Source: HGM11501 sp045123995
GTDB taxonomy: Bacteria > Bacillota > Clostridia > CAKSNL01 > HGM11501
Reading direction: 5' to 3'
Length of the DNA: 64,000 nt
Assembly: GCA_045123995.1 (NCBI GenBank)
Contig: JBGVKY010000014.1
Coordinates: forward strand, 1-64,000
In this document: positions 16,330-25,602 of the stretch, piece after piece
How the letters are laid out: every line of letters begins with the position of its first letter
Position numbering within the stretch: position 1 is the first letter of the stretch
Notes under the pieces: model-generated
Database searches by the model: none
Seen by the model: only the letters and a program-made list of their open reading frames with translations
Told to the model about the DNA's origin: nothing
Made by a program: the position numbers and the translations under genes

Positions 16330-16926
16330 ATGATGAACTTAAATAATGCCTCGCTTTTGATAAGTGCGGTTAAAGAAGCACAGTATCCTAAGACCAAACT
16401 GCCCGAGGTTGCCTTTGCGGGCAGGTCAAATGTGGGTAAAAGCTCTTTTATAAATAAAATGCTTAACCGCAAAAATTTGGCAAGGACGTCATCAAAGCCC
16501 GGAAAAACAGCCACCATAAATTTTTACAACATTGATAACACCTTAATGCTTGTGGATTTGCCGGGTTACGGCTATGCGGAGGTTTCCAAAGCCGAAAAAG
16601 CCAAGTGGGGAGAAATGATAAACCACTATTTATATACAAGAGAAAATTTAATGACTACTTTTTTAGTAGTGGATTCACGGCATAAACCCTCAAAGGATGA
16701 CGCTTCCATGTATGCTTTCTTAAAAGAAAGTCAGGAATGTGTAATAGTAATTGCCACCAAATGCGACAAGGTGAAAAAGTCAGAACTTTCTAAAAATCTT
16801 GAAGCCATAAAGGAAACTTTAGCACTGGACGAAGTTGATTTGCTTATTCCTTTTTCATCTGAAACAGGCCTTGGAGTAGACGAGGCGTGGGAGGTACTTA
16901 ATGACATTGTTAGCCAAAGCCTTTGA
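16330..16926 (+). CDS. engB: Ribosome biogenesis GTPase EngB (YsxC/YihA)
   Basis: 198 residues of a TRAFAC-class GTPase. G1 GRSNVGKSS, G3 DLPGYGYAE and G4 TKCDK are all present, and the length fits the family. EngB acts late in 50S subunit assembly and is essential in Bacillus. Two adjacent ATGs (16330, 16333) follow AAAGG (16319-16323); I list the first. It sits 15 bp after lon and overlaps tadA by 26 bp. Confidence 0.95.
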   Translation: MMNLNNASLLISAVKEAQYPKTKLPEVAFAGRSNVGKSSFINKMLNRKNLARTSSKPGKTATINFYNIDNTLMLVDLPGYGYAEVSKAEKAKWGEMINHYLYTRENLMTTFLVVDSRHKPSKDDASMYAFLKESQECVIVIATKCDKVKKSELSKNLEAIKETLALDEVDLLIPFSSETGLGVDEAWEVLNDIVSQSL

Positions 16927-17347
16927 GATTGCTTTCAAGGAAGCGGAAATTGCTCTTTCGGAGGGAGAAATTCCCGTGGGAGCAGTGGTTTTTTCAGATG
17001 ATGAAATTATCTCCTTTGCTCACAACAGACGTGAGGGGGATAAAAGCCCCACAGCTCATGCGGAGATAATTGCCATAGAAGAAGCGGCGAAAAAACTGGG
17101 AGACTGGCGTCTTTCGGATTTAAGTATCGCAGTAACTTTAGAGCCTTGCGTAATGTGTACGGGGGCAATCATAAATTCAAGAATTAAGAATGTATATTTT
17201 TCCGCATATGATAAAGAGGCGGGAGCCATGGGGGGGAAAATCAACGTGCTTCCCAGAAGAGTAACGGTATGCGGAGGAATTTTTAAGGAAAAAGGGGAAG
17301 AAATACTGGCCCGCTTTTTCAAGGAAGTAAGAAAGGGGAAAGAATAA
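16901..17347 (+). CDS. tadA: tRNA-specific adenosine deaminase
   Basis: 148 residues of the cytidine-deaminase fold. The zinc site is complete: HAE (TAHAEIIAIEEA) and PCVMC (LEPCVMCTGAIINSR). TadA converts A34 to inosine in tRNA-Arg(ACG). The ATG lies inside the 3' end of engB (26-bp overlap), and the stop overlaps the metG start by 1 bp, so the three are translationally coupled. Confidence 0.95.
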   Translation: MTLLAKAFEIAFKEAEIALSEGEIPVGAVVFSDDEIISFAHNRREGDKSPTAHAEIIAIEEAAKKLGDWRLSDLSIAVTLEPCVMCTGAIINSRIKNVYFSAYDKEAGAMGGKINVLPRRVTVCGGIFKEKGEEILARFFKEVRKGKE

Positions 17348-19266
17348 TGGAAAAGGAAAAATTTTATATAACCACAGCCATTGCCTACACCTCAAGAAAG
17401 CCTCATATAGGAAATACCTACGAGGTTGTTTTAACTGATGCAATAGCAAGATACAACCGTTTAATCGGTAAGGATGTGTTCTTTTTAACGGGAACAGATG
17501 AGCACGGTCAGAAAATTGAGGACTGTGCCAAGGAAGTGGGCATAACGCCCAAAGAATATGTGGACAAAGTGGCAGGAGAAATCAAAGACATCTGGGATTT
17601 AATGGGCGCAAGCTATGATAAGTTCATAAGAACAACCGATGCTGACCACGAGGCAGTTGTTCAGAAAATCTTTAAAAAGTTCTATGATCAGGGAGATATA
17701 TATAAAGGTTCCTACGAGGGACTTTACTGTGTGCCCTGTGAATCTTTCTTTACCGAAACTCAGGCAGAGGGCGGAATTTGTCCCGATTGCGGAAGACCTG
17801 TAAAGAAAACTCATGAAGAAGCATACTTCTTCAAAATGAGCAAATATCAGGACAGACTCATGAAGCACATAGAGGAAAATCCAGACTTTATACAGCCCGA
17901 GGCAAGAAAGAAAGAAATGATAAATAACTTCTTAAAGCCCGGTCTTCAGGATTTATGTGTATCAAGAACATCCTTTAAGTGGGGCGTTCCCGTTTCTTTC
18001 GATGACAAGCACGTTATTTATGTGTGGATTGACGCTTTATCCAACTATATCACTGCTTTAGGTTATGACACGGAAGGATCAAAGGACCTTTATAAAAAGT
18101 ACTGGCCTGCAAACGTTCACATTATTGGTAAGGACATCCTGCGTTTCCATACCATTTACTGGCCTATCATGCTTATGGCACTGGGAGAGCCTTTGCCCAA
18201 GCAGATTTTCGGACATCCCTGGCTTTTATCCGGCGGAGATAAGATGAGCAAATCAAAGGGCAATGTTTTGTATGCCGACGATTTGGTACGCCATTTCGGT
18301 GTTGATGCAATCCGCTACTATGTTCTTCGTGAAATGCCCTTTGCTTCCGACGGGACAATCACCTTGGAAACAATTATTTCGAGATATAATTCTGACCTTG
18401 CAAATACATTGGGTAACTTAGTTAACCGTACTGTTGCCATGATAAATAAATATTTCGGCGGCGAAGTTAGAAATAAGGGAATAAAGGAAGATGTGGATGG
18501 CGAATTAAAGGCAGAATGTGTAAATGCCGTTAAAACGGTATCTGACGCCATGGCATCACTTCGTGTGGCAGATTCTTTAGAGGCCATATTTAATCTTGCA
18601 AGAAGAAGCAATAAATATATCGACGAAACAATGCCCTGGGCTCTTGCAAAGGATGAGGATAAGAAAGACCGCTTGATGACAGTGTTATACAACCTGGCGG
18701 AATCTTTAAGAGTTATAGGTGTTCTTCTTTCAGCATTTATGCCTGATACAGGAAAGAATATTTTAAGTGTACTTGGAGAAGAAGCTTCCGATTACAATTC
18801 AATCACTTCCTTTGACGAAGAAAGAATTGTAAAGGTAGGGGAGGCACATCCTCTCTTTGCAAGACTTGACGAAGAGAAGAAGCTTGAAGAAGTAACAAAT
18901 GACCTTTTTAAGGAAGAACCCAAGGAAGAAATTAAGGCTGATGAAACCGTATCAATAGAGGATTTTGCTAAAATAAAGCTTAAAACAGCAGTAGTTCTCT
19001 CTGCAGAAAAGGTTGAAAAGGCCGATAAACTCTTAAAGCTTACTGTAAAACTCGGTGATGAAGTAAGATGTGTGGTTTCAGGTATAGCAAAAAGTTATTC
19101 TCCCGAGGACATAGTAGGAAAGACAGTTATTTTGATTTCCAACTTAAAGCCTGCTAAAATCCGCGGAATTGAGTCTAACGGAATGATTCTGGCAACCTGT
19201 GACAACGGGGAAATCAACCTGATTACCACCGACAAAGAGGGCAAGAGCGGCTTGGAGGTTGGCTGA
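17347..19266 (+). CDS. metG: Methionyl-tRNA synthetase
   Basis: 639 residues, class I synthetase. HIGN at 20-23 and KMSKS at 299-303 are the ATP motifs. A CP-domain zinc knuckle has two CxxC pairs (CVPCESFF, CPDCGRP). The anticodon-binding helical domain is at about 390-510, and a C-terminal EMAP/Trbp111 tRNA-binding domain at about 537-639 (SGIAKSYSPEDIVGK). This is the usual Firmicute layout. No T-box precedes it because it is buried in the operon. Confidence 0.97.
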   Translation: MEKEKFYITTAIAYTSRKPHIGNTYEVVLTDAIARYNRLIGKDVFFLTGTDEHGQKIEDCAKEVGITPKEYVDKVAGEIKDIWDLMGASYDKFIRTTDADHEAVVQKIFKKFYDQGDIYKGSYEGLYCVPCESFFTETQAEGGICPDCGRPVKKTHEEAYFFKMSKYQDRLMKHIEENPDFIQPEARKKEMINNFLKPGLQDLCVSRTSFKWGVPVSFDDKHVIYVWIDALSNYITALGYDTEGSKDLYKKYWPANVHIIGKDILRFHTIYWPIMLMALGEPLPKQIFGHPWLLSGGDKMSKSKGNVLYADDLVRHFGVDAIRYYVLREMPFASDGTITLETIISRYNSDLANTLGNLVNRTVAMINKYFGGEVRNKGIKEDVDGELKAECVNAVKTVSDAMASLRVADSLEAIFNLARRSNKYIDETMPWALAKDEDKKDRLMTVLYNLAESLRVIGVLLSAFMPDTGKNILSVLGEEASDYNSITSFDEERIVKVGEAHPLFARLDEEKKLEEVTNDLFKEEPKEEIKADETVSIEDFAKIKLKTAVVLSAEKVEKADKLLKLTVKLGDEVRCVVSGIAKSYSPEDIVGKTVILISNLKPAKIRGIESNGMILATCDNGEINLITTDKEGKSGLEVG

Positions 19267-20027
19267 TGATTTTCGATACCCACGCTCACTACTATTCTGA
19301 GGAATATAATGAGGACAGAAAGGTAGTTCTTGATTCCCTTCCTGAAAACGGAGTCGGCGGTGTAATAAACTGCGGATGCGACGTGGAAACCACGGGAAAA
19401 TGCCTTAAAATGGCAGAAGAATACGACTTTTTATATGCATCTTCAGGATTTCATCCCGGTCATATGGAATATTTTAAAGAGGGAACCTTGGATAAGATAG
19501 AAGAGCTTTCACTTCACGAAAAGTGTGTGGCAATAGGAGAAATAGGTCTTGACTATCACTATGGAAAAGACTATAAGGAAAAGCAGAAGCTGATTTTTGC
19601 AGAGCAGATAAAAATAGCAAACAGAAGAAATCTTCCTGTAATTGTCCATGAAAGAGAGGCTTTTTCCGACTGTCTGGAAATCCTTAAAAGAGAAAAGCCA
19701 CAAGGTGGTGTTATGCACAGCTTTTCGGGAAACAAAGTGACTTTATTTGAAGTTTTGGATCTTGGACTTTATATAGGAGTCGGCGGAATGCTTACATTCA
19801 AGAACAATGTGAAAACCGTGGAAATGTGTCCTTTGATTCCAAAGGACAGGCTCTTACTTGAAACAGACTGTCCCTATCTTGCTCCCACTCCCATGAGAGG
19901 GAAAAGAAATCATTCCCTTTATATAAATTATGTGGCAGAAAAAGTGGCAGAGCTCTGGAACACAGACAAGGAAGAGGTTTTGGAAATTTCCTTTGAAAAT
20001 GCCAAGAGGTTATTCGGATTAAGCTGA
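19266..20027 (+). CDS. TatD family metal-dependent deoxyribonuclease
   Basis: 253 residues, TIM-barrel amidohydrolase fold. Metal ligands are visible: DTHAH at 4-8, GEIGLDYH, VHEREA, HSFSG and ETDCPYLAP. TatD proteins are Mg2+-dependent 3'-5' exonucleases or DNases. Its start overlaps the metG stop, a very conserved metG-tatD arrangement in Firmicutes. A terminator follows. Confidence 0.93.
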   Translation: MIFDTHAHYYSEEYNEDRKVVLDSLPENGVGGVINCGCDVETTGKCLKMAEEYDFLYASSGFHPGHMEYFKEGTLDKIEELSLHEKCVAIGEIGLDYHYGKDYKEKQKLIFAEQIKIANRRNLPVIVHEREAFSDCLEILKREKPQGGVMHSFSGNKVTLFEVLDLGLYIGVGGMLTFKNNVKTVEMCPLIPKDRLLLETDCPYLAPTPMRGKRNHSLYINYVAEKVAELWNTDKEEVLEISFENAKRLFGLS

Positions 20028-20051
20028 ATACTGCCTGTTTTGGACGAATTT

Positions 20052-20085
20052 AATAAGAAGGCCCAAAGGACCTTCTTATTTTTAT
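20052..20085 (+). terminator. Terminator of the lon-tatD operon
   Basis: AATAAGAAGG (20052-20061), 9-nt loop, CCTTCTTATT (20071-20080), then TTTTA. Confidence 0.85.
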
Positions 20086-20138
20086 ATAATTGTTATAAAA
20101 GGGTATAAAAAAGATTTTTTTTTTGGTTAAAAATTTCA

Positions 20139-20167
20139 TTGACGAATGGAAAATTCCGTGCTATAAT
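20139..20167 (+). promoter_or_regulatory. SigA-type promoter of the hom-thrB-lysC operon
   Basis: TTGACG (20139-20144), 17 bp, TATAAT (20162-20167). The leader before the GTG start is about 35 nt, too short for a lysine riboswitch or T-box. Confidence 0.8.
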
Positions 20168-20208
20168 CTATTCATTAAATACATTTGTTTTTAGGAGGTG
20201 GACAAAAG

Positions 20209-20643
20209 GTGAGCAAAAATTCTTTGGTTTTAGTGGACTTAAAGGTTCTTCCCGATGTTTATCAGAAGGTGCTTCAGGCCAAGAAACTTCTGGCAGACGG
20301 GGAGTGTAAGGAGATAAGCGATGCCGTTAAAAAAGTGGGCTTGTCAAGGAGTGCTTATTATAAATATAAGGACTATGTTTTTCCGTTTAACCAGATGCAG
20401 GGAATAATAACACTGTCTTTCGTTGTTTCTGATATAACTGGTGTACTTTCCTCTATTTTGTCCCTTTTGGCCGAAGCTAAAATAAATGTACTTACCATAA
20501 ATCAGAACATTCCTGTTAATTCTGTTGCCAATGTTACCATAAGTATACAGAATAATTTGTCGGAGGTACCGTTGCAGGAGCTTGTTGACAACTTGGGAAG
20601 TCTTAAGGGAGTTAAGGATGTCAAGGTTCTGGCAAGACAATAA
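20209..20643 (+). CDS. ACT domain protein, PheB-like (UPF0735)
   Basis: 144 residues from GTG 20209; SD AGGAGGTG (20193-20200). The N-terminal half looks like a small helix-turn-helix (DAVKKVGLSRSAYYKYKDYVFPF). The C-terminal half (about 68-144) is an ACT ligand-binding domain (DITGVLSSILSLLAEAKINVLTINQN). This is the PheB/UPF0735 family, often placed just before hom in Firmicutes. It may sense an amino acid and tune the operon. The ligand is not known. Confidence 0.85.
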   Translation: MSKNSLVLVDLKVLPDVYQKVLQAKKLLADGECKEISDAVKKVGLSRSAYYKYKDYVFPFNQMQGIITLSFVVSDITGVLSSILSLLAEAKINVLTINQNIPVNSVANVTISIQNNLSEVPLQELVDNLGSLKGVKDVKVLARQ

Positions 20644-20663
20644 AGAAAAGGAGAACTTAAATC

Positions 20664-21875
20664 ATGAAAAAAGTAGCGATATTGGGCTTTGGAACAGTGG
20701 GAAGCGGAGTATATGAATTGCTTTTGGAAAACAGCAAAAATGTTTTAAAGACAGTTGGCGAAGAAGTAGCTGTCAAATACATTCTTGATATAAGAGATTT
20801 TTCAGACAGGGAAGATGCCCATATATTTACCAAAAACTTTGATGATATATTAAATGATAGCGAAGTTTCGGTAGTTGCAGAGGTTATAGGCGGAATAAAC
20901 CCTGCTTATGAATTTACAAAAAAAGCTCTGGAGACAGGTAAAAGCGTTGTAACCTCCAATAAGGAGCTTGTGGCAACAAAAGGACTTGAACTTTTGGAAA
21001 TTGCAAGACGAAATAAGGTTAATTACCTTTTTGAAGCATCCGTCGGCGGTGGAATTCCTGTTATAGCACCCATTCATGACTGTCTTATGCAAAATGAGAT
21101 AAAGGAAGTGGGTGGCATATTAAACGGAACCACCAACTATATCTTAACCGAGATGTTTGAAAAAGGCAGAGATTTTTCCGAGGCTTTAGCCGAAGCTCAG
21201 GAGCTTGGCTATGCAGAAAGAAATCCTGAAGCTGATGTTGAGGGATATGATGCCTGCAGAAAGATAGCTATTTTAATGTCCATGATAACTGGCAAATTCT
21301 TGGATTCTGCGTATATTAAAACAAAGGGAATAACAGATATTGATAAGGTGGACGTAGCATATGCGGAAAAGCTTGACTCTGTAATTAAGCTTGTGGCATA
21401 CGGAAGGAATACCGAAGAAGGCTTATACGCCCATGTATCACCTGCCCTTGTTAAAAAAGATGACCCGCTTGCATCTGTAAGAAGTGTATTCAATGCCGTA
21501 TACGCAGTGGGAAATGCAGTAGGCAAGGTTATGTTCTACGGCAGAGGTGCAGGCAAAATGCCCACAGCAAGCGCAGTGGTTTCTGATATTTTAACATTGC
21601 TCAAGGATAATTCCGACAGAGGCTATTTCTGGGAGGATAAGAAAGATGCTTATATGCCCTTCTGCAAGGCATATGAAAGCTATCTTGTTAGAATTGATGC
21701 TAAAGAGAAAGAAAAGGTTTTAACTAAATTTTCTGATGTTTCATTTATAAAGCTTCCTGAAAAAGAGGATGAACTGGCATTTATAAGTCCCGTTATGAGA
21801 AACGGTGACCTTAAAGATGCCCTTTCGGAAATTAACGTTATAAAGAAAATCCGTGTTTTCGGGGCAGACGAATGA
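20664..21875 (+). CDS. hom: Homoserine dehydrogenase
   Basis: 403 residues. N-terminal Rossmann fold (GFGTVGSGVYELL), catalytic homoserine dehydrogenase domain (SVGGGIPVIAPI, GGILNGTTNYIL, ADVEGYDACRKIAIL), and a C-terminal extension of about 80 residues in the ACT position. It reduces aspartate semialdehyde to homoserine, the branch point to threonine and methionine. It is 20 bp after the ACT gene and overlaps thrB by 4 bp (ATGA). Confidence 0.95.
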   Translation: MKKVAILGFGTVGSGVYELLLENSKNVLKTVGEEVAVKYILDIRDFSDREDAHIFTKNFDDILNDSEVSVVAEVIGGINPAYEFTKKALETGKSVVTSNKELVATKGLELLEIARRNKVNYLFEASVGGGIPVIAPIHDCLMQNEIKEVGGILNGTTNYILTEMFEKGRDFSEALAEAQELGYAERNPEADVEGYDACRKIAILMSMITGKFLDSAYIKTKGITDIDKVDVAYAEKLDSVIKLVAYGRNTEEGLYAHVSPALVKKDDPLASVRSVFNAVYAVGNAVGKVMFYGRGAGKMPTASAVVSDILTLLKDNSDRGYFWEDKKDAYMPFCKAYESYLVRIDAKEKEKVLTKFSDVSFIKLPEKEDELAFISPVMRNGDLKDALSEINVIKKIRVFGADE

Positions 21876-22765
21876 TAAAGGTAAAAGTTCCGGCAACCAG
21901 CGCAAATTTAGGGCCGGGCTTTGACTGTCTGGGAGTAGCATTGGATCTTTATAACGAAATAGAAATAGAAGAAACAGAAAAAGATATCGAAATAATTCAG
22001 GAGGGACTTTATAAAAGAAACTTCCCTCCGGAACAGAATCTTTTATATAAGGCAATGAAGACTGTTTTTGACGAAAGCGGAAAGCAGCCTAAAGGACTTA
22101 AAATAAAAGTTAAAACAAATATTCCACCCACAAGGGGGTTGGGATCCAGCGCCGCCTGTGTAATTGGCGGAATGGTAGGAGCTAACGCCATGTTCGGGCT
22201 TTTGGGAGCAAGTGACATTTTAGCCCTTGCTTCAAAAGAAGAAAACCATCCCGATAATGTGGTGCCTTGTCTTATGGGAGGCTTTGCAGTAAGCTATTTT
22301 GACGGACAAAAAGTTACCTACAATAAAATAAAAGTATCAGAAGAAATATGCCTTCTTACGGTTTATCCCGACTCAAAATTAAATACAGGTAAGTCAAGGG
22401 GAGCTCTCCCTAAAACCGTTTCTCATTTTGATGCGGCTTATACAGGAGCACACAGCGCACTTTTGGTATCGGCTATGGCTACGGGGAAATATCATCTTTT
22501 ATCCGAGGCCATGAAGGACAGAATACATCAGCCTTACAGAAAGAAAATAGTTCCTCATATGGAAGAGATTTTTTCAATGTATGAAGATATAAACGTGCTG
22601 GGTTCATATTTAAGCGGAAGCGGACCTACATTGGCTGCTATAATAAAAACCCGGGATAAAGAAAGAATTAAAAACGAAGTAAAAGAAAGATTGGAAGGGA
22701 AAAATTTGAATTTTGAAATTCTTAAATTCAATAATTCAGGAACTTTCGTTAAAAAAATAAATTAA
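21872..22765 (+). CDS. thrB: Homoserine kinase
   Basis: 297 residues, GHMP kinase. N-terminal PATSANLGPGFDCLGVALDLYN and the phosphate loop PTRGLGSSAACVIGG are diagnostic. A C-terminal glycine-rich GSYLSGSGPTLAAI loop is also present. It phosphorylates homoserine on the way to threonine. Start overlaps hom by 4 bp. No thrC is in the window. Confidence 0.95.
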   Translation: MIKVKVPATSANLGPGFDCLGVALDLYNEIEIEETEKDIEIIQEGLYKRNFPPEQNLLYKAMKTVFDESGKQPKGLKIKVKTNIPPTRGLGSSAACVIGGMVGANAMFGLLGASDILALASKEENHPDNVVPCLMGGFAVSYFDGQKVTYNKIKVSEEICLLTVYPDSKLNTGKSRGALPKTVSHFDAAYTGAHSALLVSAMATGKYHLLSEAMKDRIHQPYRKKIVPHMEEIFSMYEDINVLGSYLSGSGPTLAAIIKTRDKERIKNEVKERLEGKNLNFEILKFNNSGTFVKKIN

Positions 22766-22790
22766 GACCTAAATGAAAGGATTGATAAAT

Positions 22791-23996
22791 ATGTTGATAG
22801 TGCAAAAGTTCGGCGGAAGCTCTGTTGCCAATAAAGAGAGAGTTTTCAATGTAGCCGAGAGAATTGCGGAAACTTACAGAAACGGAAACAGCGTTGTAGT
22901 AACAGTCTCTGCTCAGGGTGATACAACAGACGAATTGATTGAAAAGGCAATGGAAATCAATGAAAAACCTTCAAAAAGAGAAATGGATATGCTTTTATCC
23001 ACAGGTGAGCAGATTTCAATTTCCCTGCTTGCAATGGCTCTTGAAAAGCTGGGAGTCCCCGCAATTTCACTGACAGGCTGGCAGGCAGGAGTTCACACCG
23101 ACTCCAAGTATTCTGCTGCAAAAATAAAGAAAATCAATACAGAAAGAATTTTATCTGAGCTTGATGCTAAAAAGGTTGTAATTGTCGCAGGATTCCAGGG
23201 TATAAATAAGTATGACGATATTACAACGCTTGGCCGTGGCGGAAGCGATACCTCTGCGGTGGCTCTGGCGGCTGCTCTTCATGCAGACCGCTGTCAGATT
23301 TATACCGACGTTGACGGCGTTTTCACAACCGACCCCAGAATTTGTCCCGAAGCTAAAAAGCTTGCGGAAATCACCTATGATGAAATGCTGGAACTTGCAT
23401 CATTAGGTGCAAATGTTTTAATGAACAGAAGCGTTGAACTGGCTAAAAAATATAATGTAAATTTAGAAGTACTCAGCAGTCTTAAAAAGGTAGAGGGTAC
23501 ATTTGTTAAGGAGGTTACTAAAGTGGAAAAATCAAATGTAAGAGGAATAGCAAGAGATAATGATGTGGCAATGATATCGGTGCTTGATGTGCCCGATGAA
23601 CCCGGTATAGCATTTAAAGTATTTTCTATGCTTGCTAAACACAATATAAACGTAGATATGATTCTTCAGTCCATCGGTAGAGATGACAAGAAGGATATAA
23701 GCTTCTCTGTAAAGAGCGGTGACTGTGAAGAAGCTGTTAAGCTTCTCCGGGAAAACAACATTATCCAGGCAAGAGAAGTTGTATACAAGGACAATGTTTC
23801 CAAGGTTTCCATCGTAGGAGCAGGTATGATTTCCAATCCCGGCGTTGCCTCTGCAATGTTTGAAGCTATGTACGATTCCAATATAAATATACATATGATA
23901 TGCACCAGCGAGATTAAGGTTTCCATCTTAATTGACAGAGAATATGCTGAAAAGGCAGTAAGAACACTTCACGAAAAGTACAATCTTGATAAATAA
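22791..23996 (+). CDS. lysC: Aspartokinase
   Basis: 401 residues from ATG 22791, 9 bp after AAAGGA; an earlier ATG at 22773 overlaps that SD. Amino-acid kinase domain with KFGGSSVA at the start and GRGGSDTSAVALAAAL in the middle, then two ACT domains (about 260-330 and 340-400), which give allosteric control by lysine or threonine. First step of the aspartate family. Grouping with hom and thrB suggests threonine as the main product. Which effector inhibits it cannot be read from the sequence. Confidence 0.95.
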   Translation: MLIVQKFGGSSVANKERVFNVAERIAETYRNGNSVVVTVSAQGDTTDELIEKAMEINEKPSKREMDMLLSTGEQISISLLAMALEKLGVPAISLTGWQAGVHTDSKYSAAKIKKINTERILSELDAKKVVIVAGFQGINKYDDITTLGRGGSDTSAVALAAALHADRCQIYTDVDGVFTTDPRICPEAKKLAEITYDEMLELASLGANVLMNRSVELAKKYNVNLEVLSSLKKVEGTFVKEVTKVEKSNVRGIARDNDVAMISVLDVPDEPGIAFKVFSMLAKHNINVDMILQSIGRDDKKDISFSVKSGDCEEAVKLLRENNIIQAREVVYKDNVSKVSIVGAGMISNPGVASAMFEAMYDSNINIHMICTSEIKVSILIDREYAEKAVRTLHEKYNLDK

Positions 23997-24000
23997 AATA

Positions 24001-24034
24001 AATCCCTCTTGCAGATAATAGCAAGGGGGATTTT
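24001..24034 (+). terminator. Hairpin ending lysC and holding the SD of yitT-like gene
   Basis: AATCCCTCTTGC (24001-24012), 8-nt loop, GCAAGGGGGATT (24021-24032), then TT. The 12-bp stem has one G-U pair. It starts 4 bp after the lysC stop, and its right arm contains AAGGGGG, the SD of the next gene. Confidence 0.65.
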
Positions 24035-24035
24035 C

Positions 24036-24629
24036 ATGAAAGCATTAAAGAAATTTCTGTATATAGCTTTAGGCACATTTTTAATGGCATTCGGAACGGT
24101 TACTTTTGCGGAGAAAGCGGATATCGTTGCAGGAGGAGTTTCTGGAATAGCCGTAGCGGTGGAAGGACTTTTTTTAAGGTTTGGAATTCATGTGCCTTTG
24201 TATTTTACAACTATGATAATAAACATTCCTCTTTTTATAACGGCGTTTATAAAAAGAGGCGGAAAGTTTTTATATATGTCATTTTATGCCACGGTACTTT
24301 TCACGGTATTTCTTGGTATATGCCAGTATATCCCTGTATTTTTGGAGGTTGAGGGAGATGTTTTTGCCTCATCGGTCTTAACAGGTCTTTTTCTTGGCGC
24401 GGGCCTTATTTTGGTTGTAAATAACGGCGCTTCAACAGGGGGGACGGAAATGCTGGCTTTAATAGTGCAGGATGATTTTCCCAAAATAAAAATCCCCGTA
24501 ATGATAAATATAATAGATTCGATGGTAATTCTTTTCGGCTTTTTTGTTTTTGGCTTAAGACTTGCCTTTTACGGGATTTTATCGGTTTTTGTAACTACCT
24601 TTATTTTAAGTAAGAAACTGAAGGATTAA
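24036..24629 (+). CDS. YitT family membrane protein
   Basis: 197 residues with five to six hydrophobic helices and the family hallmarks GTFLMAFGTVTFAEKADIVAGGVSGIA and NNGASTGGTEMLALI. This is the N-terminal membrane unit (DUF161) of YitT proteins. The C-terminal soluble DUF2179 domain of full-length (~280 aa) members is missing, which also occurs in shorter family members. Function unknown. SD AAGGGGG lies in the hairpin at 24001-24034. Confidence 0.8.
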   Translation: MKALKKFLYIALGTFLMAFGTVTFAEKADIVAGGVSGIAVAVEGLFLRFGIHVPLYFTTMIINIPLFITAFIKRGGKFLYMSFYATVLFTVFLGICQYIPVFLEVEGDVFASSVLTGLFLGAGLILVVNNGASTGGTEMLALIVQDDFPKIKIPVMINIIDSMVILFGFFVFGLRLAFYGILSVFVTTFILSKKLKD

Positions 24630-24636
24630 AAAAGTA

Positions 24637-24664
24637 TTGATAAAATTTTAAAAAGTGATAAAAT
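24637..24664 (+). promoter_or_regulatory. Promoter of the DUF89 gene
   Basis: TTGATA (24637-24642), 16 bp, TAAAAT (24659-24664). Confidence 0.55.
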
Positions 24665-24695
24665 ACTAACATATTGACATAAAGAAGGAGAAAAA

Positions 24696-25574
24696 ATGGA
24701 AAGAGTTGAATTCAGACAAGAATGTATAGACTGCGTTAAAAGGAGATTTTTAAAAGATTACCCTGATTCTTTTGATAAAGGTACCAAGGCAGAATATGAG
24801 GAAAGGGTATTAAAGCTCATTTCGGAATCTGACGAAAGTATGAGAGCACCGGTTTTGGTGTCCGAGATACAAAAAATACAGAAGGAGCTTTTCGGCAAAA
24901 TAAAGGATTACAAAGAAATTAAAAAGCACTTTAATTCCCTGATGTTGTCAAAAGAAAATTATCTTAAAGAAGAAATAAAAAAAGCAAAGGACCCCTTAAG
25001 AAAGGCTCTGTCTTTTGCACTCACGGGAAACTATATTGATTTTGGCGCCATGGACTCCGTGTCTGAGGAAAGCTTAGGTGAGTTCTTAAAAGAGGAGATA
25101 AAGGGTATAGATGAAAAGGAATTTGAAAATTTGAAAAAGGATTTGCTTAAGGCTAAAAAAGCAGTATATCTCACAGATAACTGCGGTGAAATCGTGGCGG
25201 ACAAGCTTTTTATTTCTGAAATTAAAAAATTAAACCCAAATCTTTCTATTACTGTTATTGTAAGGGGAGAAGAGGTCTTAAACGATGCTACCTTAACCGA
25301 TGCGAAGGAAGTGGGGCTTGATTTGGTTACAGAGGTTATTTCCAATGGAAATTCCGTGCCCGGCACAAGCGTATCCCGCCTTTCAGATGAAGCAAAGGAG
25401 AAATTTAATTTGGCAGAGGTGATAATAGCAAAGGGTCAGGGAAACTTTGAAACCCTCTGCTATATAAATAAAAACATCTATTACATATTTATGTGTAAAT
25501 GCGCTATGTTTACAAGAATTTTCAATGTACCTAAGTTTACCGGAATGCTCTTAAATGATTTGAGAATAAAATAA
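24696..25574 (+). CDS. DUF89/ARMT1-like family protein (damage-control phosphatase)
   Basis: 292 residues. N-terminal helical part with ECIDCVKRR, then the DUF89 metal-phosphatase core: YLTDNCGEIVADKLFI (Asp-Asn metal site), RGEEVLNDATLTDA and AKGQGNFETLC. Members are metal-dependent phosphatases proposed to remove damaged phospho-metabolites. The N-terminal cysteine pair fits the prokaryotic group. The substrate is unknown. Single-gene unit with its own promoter and an imperfect terminator at about 25569-25600. Confidence 0.8.
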   Translation: MERVEFRQECIDCVKRRFLKDYPDSFDKGTKAEYEERVLKLISESDESMRAPVLVSEIQKIQKELFGKIKDYKEIKKHFNSLMLSKENYLKEEIKKAKDPLRKALSFALTGNYIDFGAMDSVSEESLGEFLKEEIKGIDEKEFENLKKDLLKAKKAVYLTDNCGEIVADKLFISEIKKLNPNLSITVIVRGEEVLNDATLTDAKEVGLDLVTEVISNGNSVPGTSVSRLSDEAKEKFNLAEVIIAKGQGNFETLCYINKNIYYIFMCKCAMFTRIFNVPKFTGMLLNDLRIK

Positions 25575-25602
25575 AAACACCTTTCGGCGGTTTTATTTTG
25601 CT

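Noticed and set aside
15927..16517. 196-residue open frame on the minus strand across lon and engB
   Set aside because: Antisense to two well-supported genes; translation is hydrophobic shadow sequence with no family features.
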